Shown: positions 1 to 9,137 of the stretch, one piece after another
Layout: each line of letters begins with the position of its first letter
How positions within the stretch are numbered: position 1 is the stretch's first letter
Notes under the pieces: model-generated
Told to the model about the DNA's origin: nothing
Seen by the model: the letters and a program-made list of their open reading frames with translations, nothing else
The model's database searches: none
Translations under genes and position numbers: made by a program
Source of the DNA: Paramacrobiotus metropolitanus
Lineage: Eukaryota; Tardigrada; Eutardigrada; Parachela; Macrobiotidae
Reading direction: 5' to 3'
NCBI RefSeq assembly: GCF_019649055.1
Contig: NW_026570615.1
Location: 1 to 28,804 of the forward strand
DNA length: 28,804 nt

Positions 1-987
1 TATTCGTTTAGCGGGCATTGTACGCTAAATCTTCACCACACAATTGCAGTTTTAATCTTGAATCTTTAAATCCGGGGATTGTGAAACCTTAATTTTAGTT
101 GTGTAAACGTAATGATAATTTGGTTGTGATAAATTACGATTTTCAGTTGTTTTAAGTGATTTCGCGGAGCACAAAGCGCACGTGAATTGTTATGAGAAAA
201 TTCGAATTAAAATCAAAATTGGAATTTTACGGTGTAAATTGACGGCCGTATATCGGAAATAAACATTTTTACTCACTCTGTCGTAAGCGTAATGTTAAAC
301 GTACAGCAGACTGCAATCCGCACAGACACTGCAGTACGATAGCGGTTGGTAATTTCCGGTAATGTTCTGAATACATCCCAGTGGGACGCTCCTAGCCGCA
401 ACCCACAGGAAAACATCACCACCTAAACTAAGCATTATAAAATCGTGAAATGGTATGAGGAAGTTCCTGGGTAACCTCCAAAATAGAACGACTGACAAAT
501 TAGTAAAATAAGGCACCTCCGAGCACTACAATCACAGGTGCAGAATGCCATAGTATAATACTAACCGGAAATGAACACAGGGCGATAAGGTCGTAGTTTT
601 GTCCCTCCGGTCAGAGTCTAAAAGGATGTGAACGCTTCGTTTAGTTAGCTGGTACACTTCCGAAGAAGAAATAACAATACAGGAAGATAGGAGAGAACCT
701 CCAAAGGACAACCGGAAGTTAGTTGTGTAGCGTGGCGAACCATATCGAAGGGGGCAGCAGCAGTAAAAGCATTCCCAGGATCTAATACACTTATAATAGA
801 GCGAATAGTGTTGTTCCCGCTGGTCAAACGCTAAAATAAATTAAAACATCATATTTTTGATATTAATTTATCAAAAGGAAGGAGAGATCAGTGAAATGTG
901 GAAAAGAAATAGTGAAAGGAAGATCATGAGTGTGCCGAGTTGAACTACGATATAGGGGCGTTATGAGCCCATGTTGACATTTCTATT
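1..987. other. No supported gene; AT-rich leader region
   Basis: I see no ATG-started open frame of convincing composition on either strand. The two longest minus-strand frames (295-516, 645-827) open with GTG or TTG, not ATG. A small hairpin sits at 7-29 (TTTAGCG paired with CGCTAAA, 9-nt loop). It may contain upstream regulatory or untranslated sequence of the gene starting at 1119. Confidence 0.4.
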
Positions 988-1010
988 GAGCACGTGCTCG
1001 CAGTTCAGTG
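988..1010 (+). promoter_or_regulatory. E-box palindrome and initiator-like motif before the 1119 gene
   Basis: A perfect 12-bp palindrome, GAGCACGTGCTC (988-999), contains the CACGTG E-box bound by bHLH factors. It is followed at once by TTCAGTG, which resembles the arthropod initiator TCAGT. The ATG at 1119 lies about 110 bp downstream, a reasonable 5'-UTR length. The site is seen in the sequence; its function is inferred. Confidence 0.3.
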
Positions 1011-1118
1011 TTTTCTCCAAAAGTTCAACCTTTAAGTACTAAAATTCTGATCGTAAACTTTTACGCGCAGAGCTGTTCTCAGGTCTTCAAGATAGTGTGT
1101 ATTGATTTTGAGGCAAAT

Positions 1119-1898
1119 ATGTCGCGTGAAACAGCCAGAGACGAGAAAGTGCCAGAGACGATCAAACCCCTGGCGATGCAGAAAACACTCCGTGAACCAG
1201 AACTGCACAAGATACGAGAAGCTCCTGAACTGTATGCAGAACATTGTTGGAAGGAACCGTATGAGCCTGTTCCTGTACAGATCTCCGATGTGGGAGATCT
1301 TCTACAATTTTCGGACGAAGAAGTTGGCGGGCAGAAAGAGCAAGCCCTACCAGAAGAGCAAAAGGCAAGTGGCAGCGAAACAGCGTCAAGCAGCATCAAT
1401 GTGCCCAACGAGTTCTCCGTCAGCATTGTTGGCGCAGTGCCGAAGCGCGTCTTGATTCTTCAACAGCATCTGTTGGAAGAAGAAGAGTTCCGCAAACGTG
1501 AAGAGGAACCGGATGAGGACAAGCCTCGTCAGCCAGAGCGACAGAGATTGGCAGCAGAACAATTACGTCTGCGATTGGCCGAGCAGCGTGGCGGAAATTA
1601 CTACACCGCACCCAAACCGAAACCGAAGGATCTTCCTCTCCCGGACTGGCATGTAAAGTACACCAGTCGCATGACTCCGGAGCAGATTCAGCAACTCACC
1701 TACGACAAATTTATGCGTATGTGGCGACGCCAGCAACAGGAACATTACGATAAGATTCTGAGTGGACGAGGTCCAATTGTGAATATGCGTATCCGCGGGG
1801 ATTTGGTTTTGACTAAAGGGCTGGTAAATATCCCTTGGATGAATTTCATTTTATTTTATTTCACAGCATTCTTGTGTTTATGGGTTATTAACTCTTAA
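1119..1898 (+). CDS. Unrecognised charged, mostly disordered protein
   Basis: An uninterrupted frame encodes 259 residues from the ATG at 1119. The same frame is open upstream to 1008 but without an ATG, so 1119 is the natural start. The N-terminal half is rich in Glu, Lys and Pro. A strongly charged helical stretch (about residues 115-160, many Glu/Arg/Gln) follows, then a proline/lysine linker and a Trp/Gln/Arg-rich segment (about 175-205). The C terminus ends in about 20 hydrophobic residues that could be a tail anchor. However, this tail coincides with a possible 43-bp intron: GTAAAT at 1824 and TTTCACAG ending at 1866 would replace it with about 14 other residues and a stop just past 1898. 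I cannot decide between the two readings. No family recognised. It is the first of a cluster of similarly disordered genes and the next gene is on the opposite strand. Confidence 0.6.
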   Translation: MSRETARDEKVPETIKPLAMQKTLREPELHKIREAPELYAEHCWKEPYEPVPVQISDVGDLLQFSDEEVGGQKEQALPEEQKASGSETASSSINVPNEFSVSIVGAVPKRVLILQQHLLEEEEFRKREEEPDEDKPRQPERQRLAAEQLRLRLAEQRGGNYYTAPKPKPKDLPLPDWHVKYTSRMTPEQIQQLTYDKFMRMWRRQQQEHYDKILSGRGPIVNMRIRGDLVLTKGLVNIPWMNFILFYFTAFLCLWVINS

Positions 1899-2330
1899 CA
1901 GTTATTAAGTCATGTTTATTACTTTAGTCCCGAGAAAAGAGCATTCTGGTGTGCTCGCATTCAGTTGTTGCTCTGTGTACAAATTTTATCGGAATTTTAT
2001 TCAGAAGGACTGTATTAATATGACGATTGCGCTTCTATTAGAATTTTATCAGAGTCTTGTAATATTGGACGATGTGCGAATATATTAAAAATTTACGGAG
2101 TCGCCAGTGCGTGACTTGTAGTAAAATATTAGGACCTCGTAACATGCAAGCTCCCAGTGAGGAGGGTTACGAAATAAAGTCTGACTGCCATGTGATTAGC
2201 ACACCAATTGCGCAGAGGCGCTATAAAATACACAGTCACCATACGAAATGGTGATATAGCACCTAACTTTACACGATTTGGCGCCCGTACGATGGTCAGA
2301 TTAGTTATTAAAAAACTACGAAATACATGG
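1899..2330. other. Intergenic stretch, no gene seen
   Basis: This holds the presumed 3' region of the upstream gene. A 60-residue ATG frame at 2072-2254 has one CxxC pair but no other sign of being coding. Two short palindromic stretches (ACCATACGAAATGGT near 2238; AACTAC...GTAGTT near 2315-2337) and a motif like the tail of the neighbouring tRNA-like units (CCCAGTGAGGAGGG near 2153) hint at a further, decayed copy. Confidence 0.35.
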
Positions 2331-2493
2331 TAGTTCAGCTGTAATAATGACGACCAGCTTGCAGTGCTTCTACAGTTCGAATCCCACTGAAGTAGAATAT
2401 TTTGGGAATAAAAACTTATTTTTGCGCATTTTTATATACAGTAACACTGTAAAAACAACTATACTTACGGGGATACTGTTATGCACCCTAAAA
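2331..2493 (+). repeat. tRNA-derived (SINE-like) unit 1
   Basis: It contains a near-perfect Pol III B-box, GTTCGAATCCC (about 2375-2385), followed by GAATATTTTGGGAATAAA. The A-box side is not clear. T-runs downstream (TTTTT near 2420 and 2432) could stop Pol III. It is the most diverged head of the four-unit array. Confidence 0.45.
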
Positions 2494-2667
2494 TATGGAG
2501 ATTTCAGATGGCCCAGTGTACACGCTAAACGCAAGTCAATCTATGGTCCTCAGGTTCAATACCCAGTGAAGAAAAGTATTTTGTAAATAATATTTCCTTT
2601 TTACGAAATTTTAAATTGGAAATATTAAGTTGATCCTTACACTGATAATAATTAACAGTTTAAAAAT
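2494..2667 (+). repeat. tRNA-derived (SINE-like) unit 2
   Basis: The A-box-like segment ATGGCCCAGTGTACACG (about 2508-2524) lies about 30 nt before a B-box-like GGTTCAATACCC (about 2552). The shared tail GTATTTTGTAAATAA and a T5 run follow. Same order and spacing as units 3 and 4. Confidence 0.45.
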
Positions 2668-2838
2668 GTGAAATGCCGAAGTGGCGATGGGTACACGTAA
2701 CCATTCGTCGGATCCCAGAGTCCCTAGTTCGAAACACAAGGCTGGCAAGAATTTTGTAAAACATCCTTTCCCTTTTATTATTTTTATGGTTCGAATATTT
2801 GAATGAACAGTTATGGTGAATTCTGGAAGCGATAATTA
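2668..2838 (+). repeat. tRNA-derived (SINE-like) unit 3
   Basis: It opens GTGAAATGCCGAAGTGGCGA, close to the 5' part of class II (Leu/Ser) tRNAs. A B-box-like AGTTCGAAAC lies about 50 nt on, then the shared tail GAATTTTGTAAAA and TTTT runs. The junction GTGAA(A)TGCCG recurs at the start of unit 4. Confidence 0.5.
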
Positions 2839-3010
2839 TGTGAATGCCGCAGTGGCCCAGTCGTAGTAGATTTCTCCAGCCGTTCCCAGGTTGCAGTATC
2901 CAACCCATATGCGGATAGAAATTTTGCAAATAAAGTGCTGAAAATTGAGTAGAAAAATTTATTTTTGAGTTTTTGTGGTGATGAACTAATTTTTAATCCG
3001 ATCTATAAAT
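2839..3010 (+). repeat. tRNA-derived (SINE-like) unit 4
   Basis: It opens GTGAATGCCGCAGTGGCCCA, nearly the same head as unit 3. An eroded B-box (AGGTTGCAGTATCC, about 2888) follows, then the shared tail GAAATTTTGCAAATAA and T5 runs. A TATA-like TCTATAAATTCC sits at the unit's end (about 3001-3012). Confidence 0.5.
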
Positions 3011-3295
3011 TCCGGAAACAGTGTGGTGGATTATGCTGAATAAATCACGAAGCATATTGAGCGGAAACTATGGCCAATTAATATCACGGTTTTATCAGAG
3101 AAATACATCGGCCGTAAAACAGAATTATCGAGTGAATAAATGGATAACAATTTCCAGTGTTAAAATTATTCGCACGAGTATAAGTAAAATAAGGTCGAAC
3201 ACCCAGAATAATGAACATCCTGTACAGTTAATTGAAAATAACCAGCAAAACGCAGTATTAATCAGAAAACAGAACGAACAGAGAATAGAAGCCAA

Positions 3296-4490
3296 TTACG
3301 GAAAGGATCTAGCAGATTTCGCGGTTTTTCCGGTCTGCTCTTCATTCATCCGACGCTTCAAATTGTTCACGCTTTGTCCAGCCCGTTTTAGATTGGTCCG
3401 TAACGAATCCGCAATGGCATTTAAAACCTTACCAGTTTCAATTGCGTCTTTCTTAACGAGTTCACTGAATGAAGACACTTCAGTACGGGCGCGAGCAGTC
3501 TGCCGAGCCTTAGCAGATTTGCGACCCGGCGTGGAATACTTGAAATTCAGCGGTACGGGCATAGTATGGAGAGAACAGCTCGCTGAAGGGCCAAAGTTGT
3601 CCGTCTGATCACCTCCAGTGCTCCTCAAAATCCCGGGACCATCTTTAGCAGTAGACCAGATATCAGCGACGGATAGATCACCGAAACCCTTGCACCCACG
3701 AGGACAATCGATAGAATGCGGTTTCATATCGATATCTGCAAGAAGAAAAAAAACAAATTAATTACTGGTGGCGAAAATGTGTTGAAAATATGCATTAATA
3801 AAATTATAGCAGAGCTGAATAATTAAAATTAAAATTCTAAGACTTACTCAGAGTGCGGCCGAATTCTGTGGACAGTTCTCCAGCTCCAGTACTTTTCATT
3901 TTCACATCCACACAGGGATGAATGAAGAGAGTTCCGTTAGCAGTTTGCAATTGGCCTTGACGGATGAGCATCAATACAGCTCGTCGAAACTCTAGACCGA
4001 AATGTTCGATCTTTACGGCGTACGTCGTTCGTAGCCAAACCAGAAGTTCCAGACGATTCAGACCGTACCCAGCTTCCAATAGAATACCAGAAATAGCCAT
4101 CCGCAGCTTGTATGGTTGATCCACAGTGAGACAGGAGCGTCGACTTCGTAGGCGCTCAGCTTCATTCAAGATGAAACGGCCGTCATGATTCAGTTGCTTC
4201 AGCAAGAAGCCAGTGAGAATCGCTTCCTCAAGATACAGCTTAACGCGGGAAGGAATAAACTCGTCATGTAAGGAACTGAGGAAATCTTCCATTCTGACTA
4301 TGTCGACCATTTCGTTCTTGAGGAAGGCATCCAGAAGGCGCACTTGTACAGCGGCCTTTAACGCATCATAACGTCGAGCTTTAGTAGTTTCTTGGAACTC
4401 CAATGGCTTTCGTAGCATCGCTTCTATATCCCCGCGAAGACGGCGAGTACCCATTTGATCGCCGCGCGCAGGATGATCTAAGCAGTACAT
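3296..4490 (-). CDS. Two-exon gene, tandem winged-helix-like domains with basic tail
   Basis: Exon 1 is 4490-3848 and exon 2 is 3735-3296; the 112-bp intron has a perfect GTAAGT donor and a poly-pyrimidine TTCTTGCAG acceptor. Joining keeps the frame (phase 1) and gives 360 residues. Residues about 45-108 and about 122-191 look like two copies of one helix-helix-helix-hairpin fold: each ends in a helix, then a Gln/Leu turn and a short beta-hairpin (GRFILN; GTLFIHP). This resembles the globular domain of linker histones (H15) or other winged helices. The C-terminal third is Ser/Thr/Arg/Lys-rich and helical. A nuclear or chromatin role is inferred, not shown. A second in-frame ATG at codon 13 (4454) is an equally good start, giving MGTRR, like the Arg-rich starts of its neighbours. 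The gene is divergent from the next gene and converges on the tRNA-like array. Exon structure is fairly certain; function is not. Confidence 0.7.
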
Positions 4491-5094
4491 TGCTTAAAAT
4501 GTATAGGAACGCAGAAAGTACAGACCACGACAAACAGATAGCACAAGAAACAAGACGGAGACAAAAACACAAGCGGATGAAATTCTATAGCTAATTCGAA
4601 GAACCAGATTTAAAATTTCGAATTTGGCAATATTTTCGGTTCGGTAAGCTGTCGCGTGTCAACCGCACAGGCATACAAGTTACAGTGAGATACTGATTGT
4701 ATCCCACCCTCTGTACGCCTTGCAGAGTACCCGCCTTTAACTGGTCAGGAAATCCCTTAATTCTTGTTTCCATCTTTCAAATGGTAAAAATTTAATAAAT
4801 TTCTATAAAAGGAACTTTTTCATCCATAAAAACTACCGGGGAGAAGTCCCAGTAAATAATAATCGTGGAATTTAGTAACAGGGAACGAGTGCCTGTTATC
4901 GGACAACCGCCCATTGGTGGCAACACCGTTCAATTCAATCAGTTCAGTATTGAAGAGCACGCCGGTCGGAAATTCAGAACTTCAAATTTCTTCCGAGTTC
5001 TTCATTGCGCAAAGTGCCATCAGTACAATTCTGTGCATCGGCAAATACATGTTTTAATTTTATGGGTTGTTTACCCCCATCTTTTAAGTTTATT
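4491..5094. other. Shared upstream region between two divergent genes
   Basis: About 600 bp separates the start of the minus-strand two-exon gene from the plus-strand gene at 5095, so it probably carries both promoters and 5' UTRs. A TTCAGTATTG initiator-like motif sits at about 4938. A plus-strand frame (4403-4594) reads well as protein but overlaps exon 1 of the minus gene. No RNA gene seen. Confidence 0.35.
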
Positions 5095-7008
5095 ATGTCG
5101 CGACGAGCATCTCCTGAGCTTCCAGAAGAGCCCCCTACTTTGCCGCCGTTTATTCCAACTAGACAGCAGCGGGCGCAAGGTATTCATGTACGCAATGACG
5201 ATCATCCTTTCGGATATCGTCAGGGATCTTCAGCGGATTTGTCGGCGGGCAGAGTGACCAGATCGCATGCTGGCCCATCATCTTTTGGCCCACAGAATGC
5301 AGCAGCAAATGCGGTGGATAACCAGCCATCATCGGCCGATACTGCAGAACGGAGTGCCTTGGTTCGTGGCAATGCGCGCGGCGGGATCTTCAATCAGACG
5401 CCGGAACAGACGCACTGGCGTAATGCCCAGCCGTCGTCTTCGTCTTCGAATAGCAGCACGCCGCCAGCGAAGGTGAATCCTCGCATTCGGTTGGTTGGTG
5501 CCTTCGGCCTGTCGGAAACGAGCAGTGAATCGGAGGGCGAAGATGACGCAGGTACGGCAAGTGTGTCTGTCGACAGACATTATTATTTAAAAACCTTATC
5601 GCAGTTTTCGACAGTTTTCAATGAAAGGTATCGTGTAAACTAGTCGATTTATAAATGATTTTAACCGCATAATTTGTTTCAATTTCACACGACATGGCAG
5701 CCCGCGATGGTTATAAATTTGGATATTATGGTAGAATTTGAAATAAGGTTTAATACCTACTTTATTGTACAACATGACACACTCAGTTAAAAAACCATCA
5801 AAATGTGTCATTCTGCAGTTACACCGCCGCAGCCAGCAGTGCGTCCGATGCGTCCTGGTTTTGCACGACGCACAGGAGTTCCAGAGCGTCCGATTCGACG
5901 CAACCGTCAACCACAATTGAACGCTGTGGGTCTGGGACGAGTCGATTCCGAAACGGAGCCGTCATCAGTTGACACGGTCATTCAGAAATTTCCGGATTTA
6001 GCCGTTGCTAAAGAATTCGATGAAGCAGCTATCACAGAAGCCCATCACCCTGGCATTGACAAGGATGGTGAGTATTATTCACGGCTCTGGCTTTCGAAGT
6101 TTTTATTTTATTCGGGGAAACTCATACACCGCTACGATCTTACGAAATGGACTGACAAATTATCGCGTGAATTATGTTGGGAATTACGACGGCAGTATAT
6201 TTATGTACATCCTGGTTTTGCTTGTATTCTTAAAGATTTATCCGAAAAGCAAGCGGATATTAAAGCGGCCGTAGAAAAAGCTGCTGAATCGGATAGCGGA
6301 AATACGGGAGAATCAAGCAGTGAAACTGACAGTGACAAGTCCGATACGGAAGATAACACCGAACGCGAGAGCGGCAGTACTACGGACAACAGTACTGCAT
6401 CGGAAATGAGTGTGGAGACAAAGGCAGAATGGCACCGTGTGCAACAAGTTCAAGCAGAGCGGAAAGTGCGCTTCAACCTTATCGGAAGTATTAAGCGAAA
6501 GCACGACGAGATGGAGGCTGAAGACGGAAAAGTCAACGGTGAACAGCCAGCCAATACAGCTGTCAGCATGTACCAGCCAGAGCCAGCTGCTGCTACTCTC
6601 GTCAGCCTGGAAGAAGAAAAAGACCATGAAACGGGAACGGATACTGAAAATGAGCGCGAGATTTTCGCGGATGCGCTCATAACTTATTCTGATGATGACG
6701 ATACGTCAATGCCAGATTTCGAGCACCCTCCTATCGTCCCTAAGAAGACGGCAGCGGAAATCGCCATGGAAAATGCGACCTTTGACGAGTTAGTCGCGGT
6801 ACTCAATGCGGATGAATCGGATAATGTTGATGAAACGGCTGATATTACGGAACAGCCAGAGAGTGCCGAATCAACAGTCCAGGAAGCTGACGAACAGTCG
6901 GAAACGGAAGAACAGCAGCCGCTGAAAATCGTCGAGCAAGCGGAAGAAGAAATTCCAGCTGTTAAGGAAGCTGTACCTGATCCAGCTCCAGCGGAATTGC
7001 TAACGTAG
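5095..7008 (+). CDS. Two-exon gene for a long acidic disordered protein
   Basis: Exon 1 is 5095-5551 and exon 2 is 5819-7008. The 267-bp intron runs from GTACGG to TTCTGCAG and the junction is in frame (phase 1), giving 548 residues. The start ATG at 5095 (MSRRASPEL) is preferred to open frame running in from 5005. Exon 1 is Ser/Pro/Asn-rich and ends acidic (SESEGEDD). Exon 2 begins with an Arg/Pro basic stretch (about residues 153-190). A probable folded helical block with several Trp, Tyr and Cys (about residues 233-300) follows, then a long Glu/Asp/Ser/Thr tail containing a KRKHDE nuclear-signal-like motif. A GGTGAGT at 6066 could be a donor, but the frame reads on as convincing protein, so I keep it exonic. 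No family recognised; possibly nuclear. The C terminus may be cut short: a second open frame continues past the stop (see 6981-7163). Confidence 0.65.
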
Positions 7009-7163
7009 TGGCAGTGGACATGGCCCCACAAGAAGCAGAAGAACCACGCTCATTGGAGTTGGAATACGGTCAACCAACGCCACCACCGAGCACTATTCTA
7101 GATAACAAGGGCATGTTTCCGCAGAATCCGTTTGTGCCATCCATTTTTATTAAAGCTAAGTAA
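6981..7163 (+). pseudogene. Shifted continuation of the 5095-7008 gene
   Basis: The frame one base back from the exon 2 frame is open from 6981 to the TAA at 7161-7163. After position 7008 it reads as Glu/Pro-rich protein (MAPQEAEEPRSLELEYG, then a TPPPS stretch), with the same style as the acidic tail before it. The simplest view is that one base was lost between 6981 and 7005, by mutation or sequencing error, cutting about 50 residues from the gene. Alternatives are an unseen small intron or a short separate ORF from the ATG at 7020. Confidence 0.4.
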
Positions 7164-7421
7164 TCTGAGCAGTTTAATCGTTGTTACGTTGTGCTTCTTT
7201 TGTTGTTCATCATACGCCTATCGTTGTTGCGGAGTTTTCGCTATCTTGAAAACTTCCGTGTTGTTCACAATCTCGCAGTTTGGATCTGTAGTTTTGGACG
7301 TCTTCAATTTGCATTTTATCTGATCGGTAAATCGCCTTTTGGCTGATGATCTGTAGTCTTTTGTGAACGTGCCTAGTCTAACAGTTTTTATCGGAAGAGT
7401 GAATCTGTATGCAGCCACTGA

Positions 7422-7522
7422 TGACGTAACGGAATTTAAGAGAATTAAAAGAGCTGTAACCGAGAGCTGTGATTGGTCAGAATTGTCGGGAAGTTTCCAC
7501 ACGTACCAGTAGCTATGCAAAT
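7422..7522 (+). promoter_or_regulatory. CRE, inverted CCAAT and octamer cluster before the 7710 gene
   Basis: Within 100 bp lie TGACGTAA (7422-7429, CRE/ATF type), ATTGG (7472-7476, inverted CCAAT box) and a perfect POU octamer ATGCAAAT (7515-7522). The gene's ATG is about 190 bp further on. Each motif is visible; joint function is inferred from the clustering and position. The rest of 7164-7709 holds no convincing gene. Confidence 0.35.
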
Positions 7523-7709
7523 CGGTAAATTAGCAGTACAAAAGCGCACACCTGCAGAGTTAATCGGCACAGTGCTGTCTCATTTGAATTTGCACTTTCT
7601 CAGCGCCGCACCGGCGTGTTGCAAGTTCTTTCAGTTCCCGGTGTAACTTTTTGTGTTTCTTGTTGTGTGAGCAAAAGGTCATCGTTTTTGTTGTGTGTTA
7701 TGCGGAGTG

Positions 7710-8520
7710 ATGCCGCCGACTGATCCGATTCGAGCTTTTGAAAAGCTCGTAGATGCCGTTTTCCAATCCTCCCAACAGCACCAACAGCATGGATACCGTA
7801 GTGGGTACCACCGTGGCGGTTTCCGTGGAAGATTTCAGTCGCGTCGCGGTCAACATATGCGAGGCCACGGAGGCGACAATCTCCGTCGTGGCCCACCAGC
7901 TTGGATTCGTGGAGGCAGACCCCTGGGGCAGCCGCCACCTAATCAGATTGTTATTGGACATGATGATCCACCTCAGCGCGTGGCGGATCCCGGCGTCCCT
8001 ATGGACGTCGATGCCGCGCAACCTGCGCCGCCGGCTCCACCAGCTGAAAACCCGAAAAATGGACCTGTGGTTCCGCCTGGCCCCGTTGCTTCTCATGCTG
8101 ATCGGCATCACCAGGAGCGAATAGTGGCTTAAGTGACCTTTTGCCTGTCGCTTCTGTTGTTGTGCCTGCAGTAGCCCCAGTGAGTGTGCAGCCTGTCCCG
8201 TTACCGTCGCATCCAGGATTGCCACCGGGTGTAGAACAGTTTGTGTCGCCAGCAGCAGTACCAGTGCGTGACCACTCAGCATCGCGCGATAGGATCGGAA
8301 AACCGTCGCATGATTTTTACCGAACTTCGTCGCGGATCAGGAGTTACTGCAACAGAAACACCGCGAAGCAGAGATGGAAAAGCGCCGTAGGATGGCCGAA
8401 GAGTCAGTCGCCGTCTGGACGCTGTTTCAGCCTCGTCGAGCGTGGGACAGACAGGATTGTTTTCCTTGGCACCAAGCAGCAGCAAGTGATATGGTAAATT
8501 TTTCATTTATTTTTTGTTGA
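7710..8520 (+). pseudogene. RGG-rich, coiled-coil protein gene broken by two frameshifts
   Basis: It starts at the ATG at 7710 (MPPTDPIRAFEKL); open frame runs in from 7695 but only with a GTG. The first segment (7710-8132) has a short helix, a Gln/His patch, then an RGG/RG-rich block (about residues 30-75) of the type that binds RNA, followed by Pro/Ala-rich sequence with PMDVD. Protein-like sequence then continues in the next frame (about 8102-8320, Val/Pro-rich) and in the third (about 8314-8493, Glu/Arg/Lys helix, then a Trp-rich end). Both steps are in the same direction, as if one base were missing each time; the second falls at a T5 run (8314-8318). The last segment meets a GTAAAT donor-like site at 8494 with a possible acceptor at 8540, or stops at 8520. 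It is either a recent pseudogene or an intact gene with sequence errors. RNA binding is an inference from the RGG block. Confidence 0.55.
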
Positions 8521-8801
8521 TTATTACTGGTCATCGGCAGACATTTTTGATCTTGTTGTTGTTCTGTGATATTACTTGACCTGACCTAGATGTTGTTGCT
8601 CTTTTCAATTTTGCTGTTTTGGATTTTTACTGGTATGTGGCGTGTCATTTTCAAGGCCACTGAACTGTTTCTTTCGTGTTTTGTGTGTTTGTTGTTAACG
8701 GAAATGGGACAAATTCGGATTAGACCGTCGTCCCAGTGAAGGATTGATCGTACGCAACCCTCAGGGACCCTAAAATAATGAAATGTAAAATCCAAAAAAA
8801 T

Positions 8802-8807
8802 AATAAA
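8802..8807 (+). terminator. AATAAA polyadenylation signal candidate
   Basis: An AATAAA lies in an A-rich stretch about 280 bp past the end of the 7710 gene and well before the next ATG at 9138. Likely serves the upstream gene. Confidence 0.3.
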
Positions 8808-9002
8808 AACGAGAAAAGTCGTGCAGTTCTGGTTCGTTTGTAATCAGTAGGAAATAAGAAATAAACTCGAAATAAAATCAGTTAAACCGGAAATAAAGAG
8901 TACGCACAGTACACTCGCACACTAATCACAGTTACGTTGTAATAGTATAGCGCGCACCTCGCAGTGCAACACAATACACTTGTACGCCGTATCCGCAATT
9001 GA

Positions 9003-9072
9003 ACTTATAAATTTTTCACTTCGCAGTAATTTTAATTCCGTGACCAGAGTTGACAGTCTGAACAGTAGTCAG
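9003..9072 (+). promoter_or_regulatory. TATA-like box and initiator-like motif before the 9138 gene
   Basis: CTTATAAATTT near 9004 is followed by TCAGT (about 9068), with the gene's ATG at 9138. The TATA-to-TCAGT distance (about 60 bp) is longer than the usual 30, so the true start may lie nearer 9035. The rest of 8521-9137 shows no gene. Confidence 0.25.
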
Positions 9073-9137
9073 TGCAGTTTTAAATTACACGGATTAATTT
9101 TTAGCTATTTGCTCTAGTGTGAGTGTGATATTGTGAG

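Noticed and set aside
295-827. Two minus-strand frames in the left leader
   Set aside because: Both lack an ATG start at their edge and neither has splice sites that join them.
2347-2586. 79-codon ATG frame across the tRNA-like array
   Set aside because: It spans two repeat units and has no protein-like composition.
3021-3608. 195-codon plus-strand frame
   Set aside because: It does not start with ATG at its listed edge and largely mirrors exon 2 of the minus-strand gene.
4403-4594. Plus-strand 63-residue ORF with convincing charged composition
   Set aside because: Its first half is antisense to exon 1 of the spliced minus-strand gene, and its second half is A-rich 5'-UTR sequence of that gene. 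The minus gene has better evidence (consensus intron, long frame).
7753-8124. 123-codon frame overlapping the RGG gene
   Set aside because: It is a shifted shadow of the RGG-coding frame; the RGG frame has the repetitive RG pattern expected of real protein.
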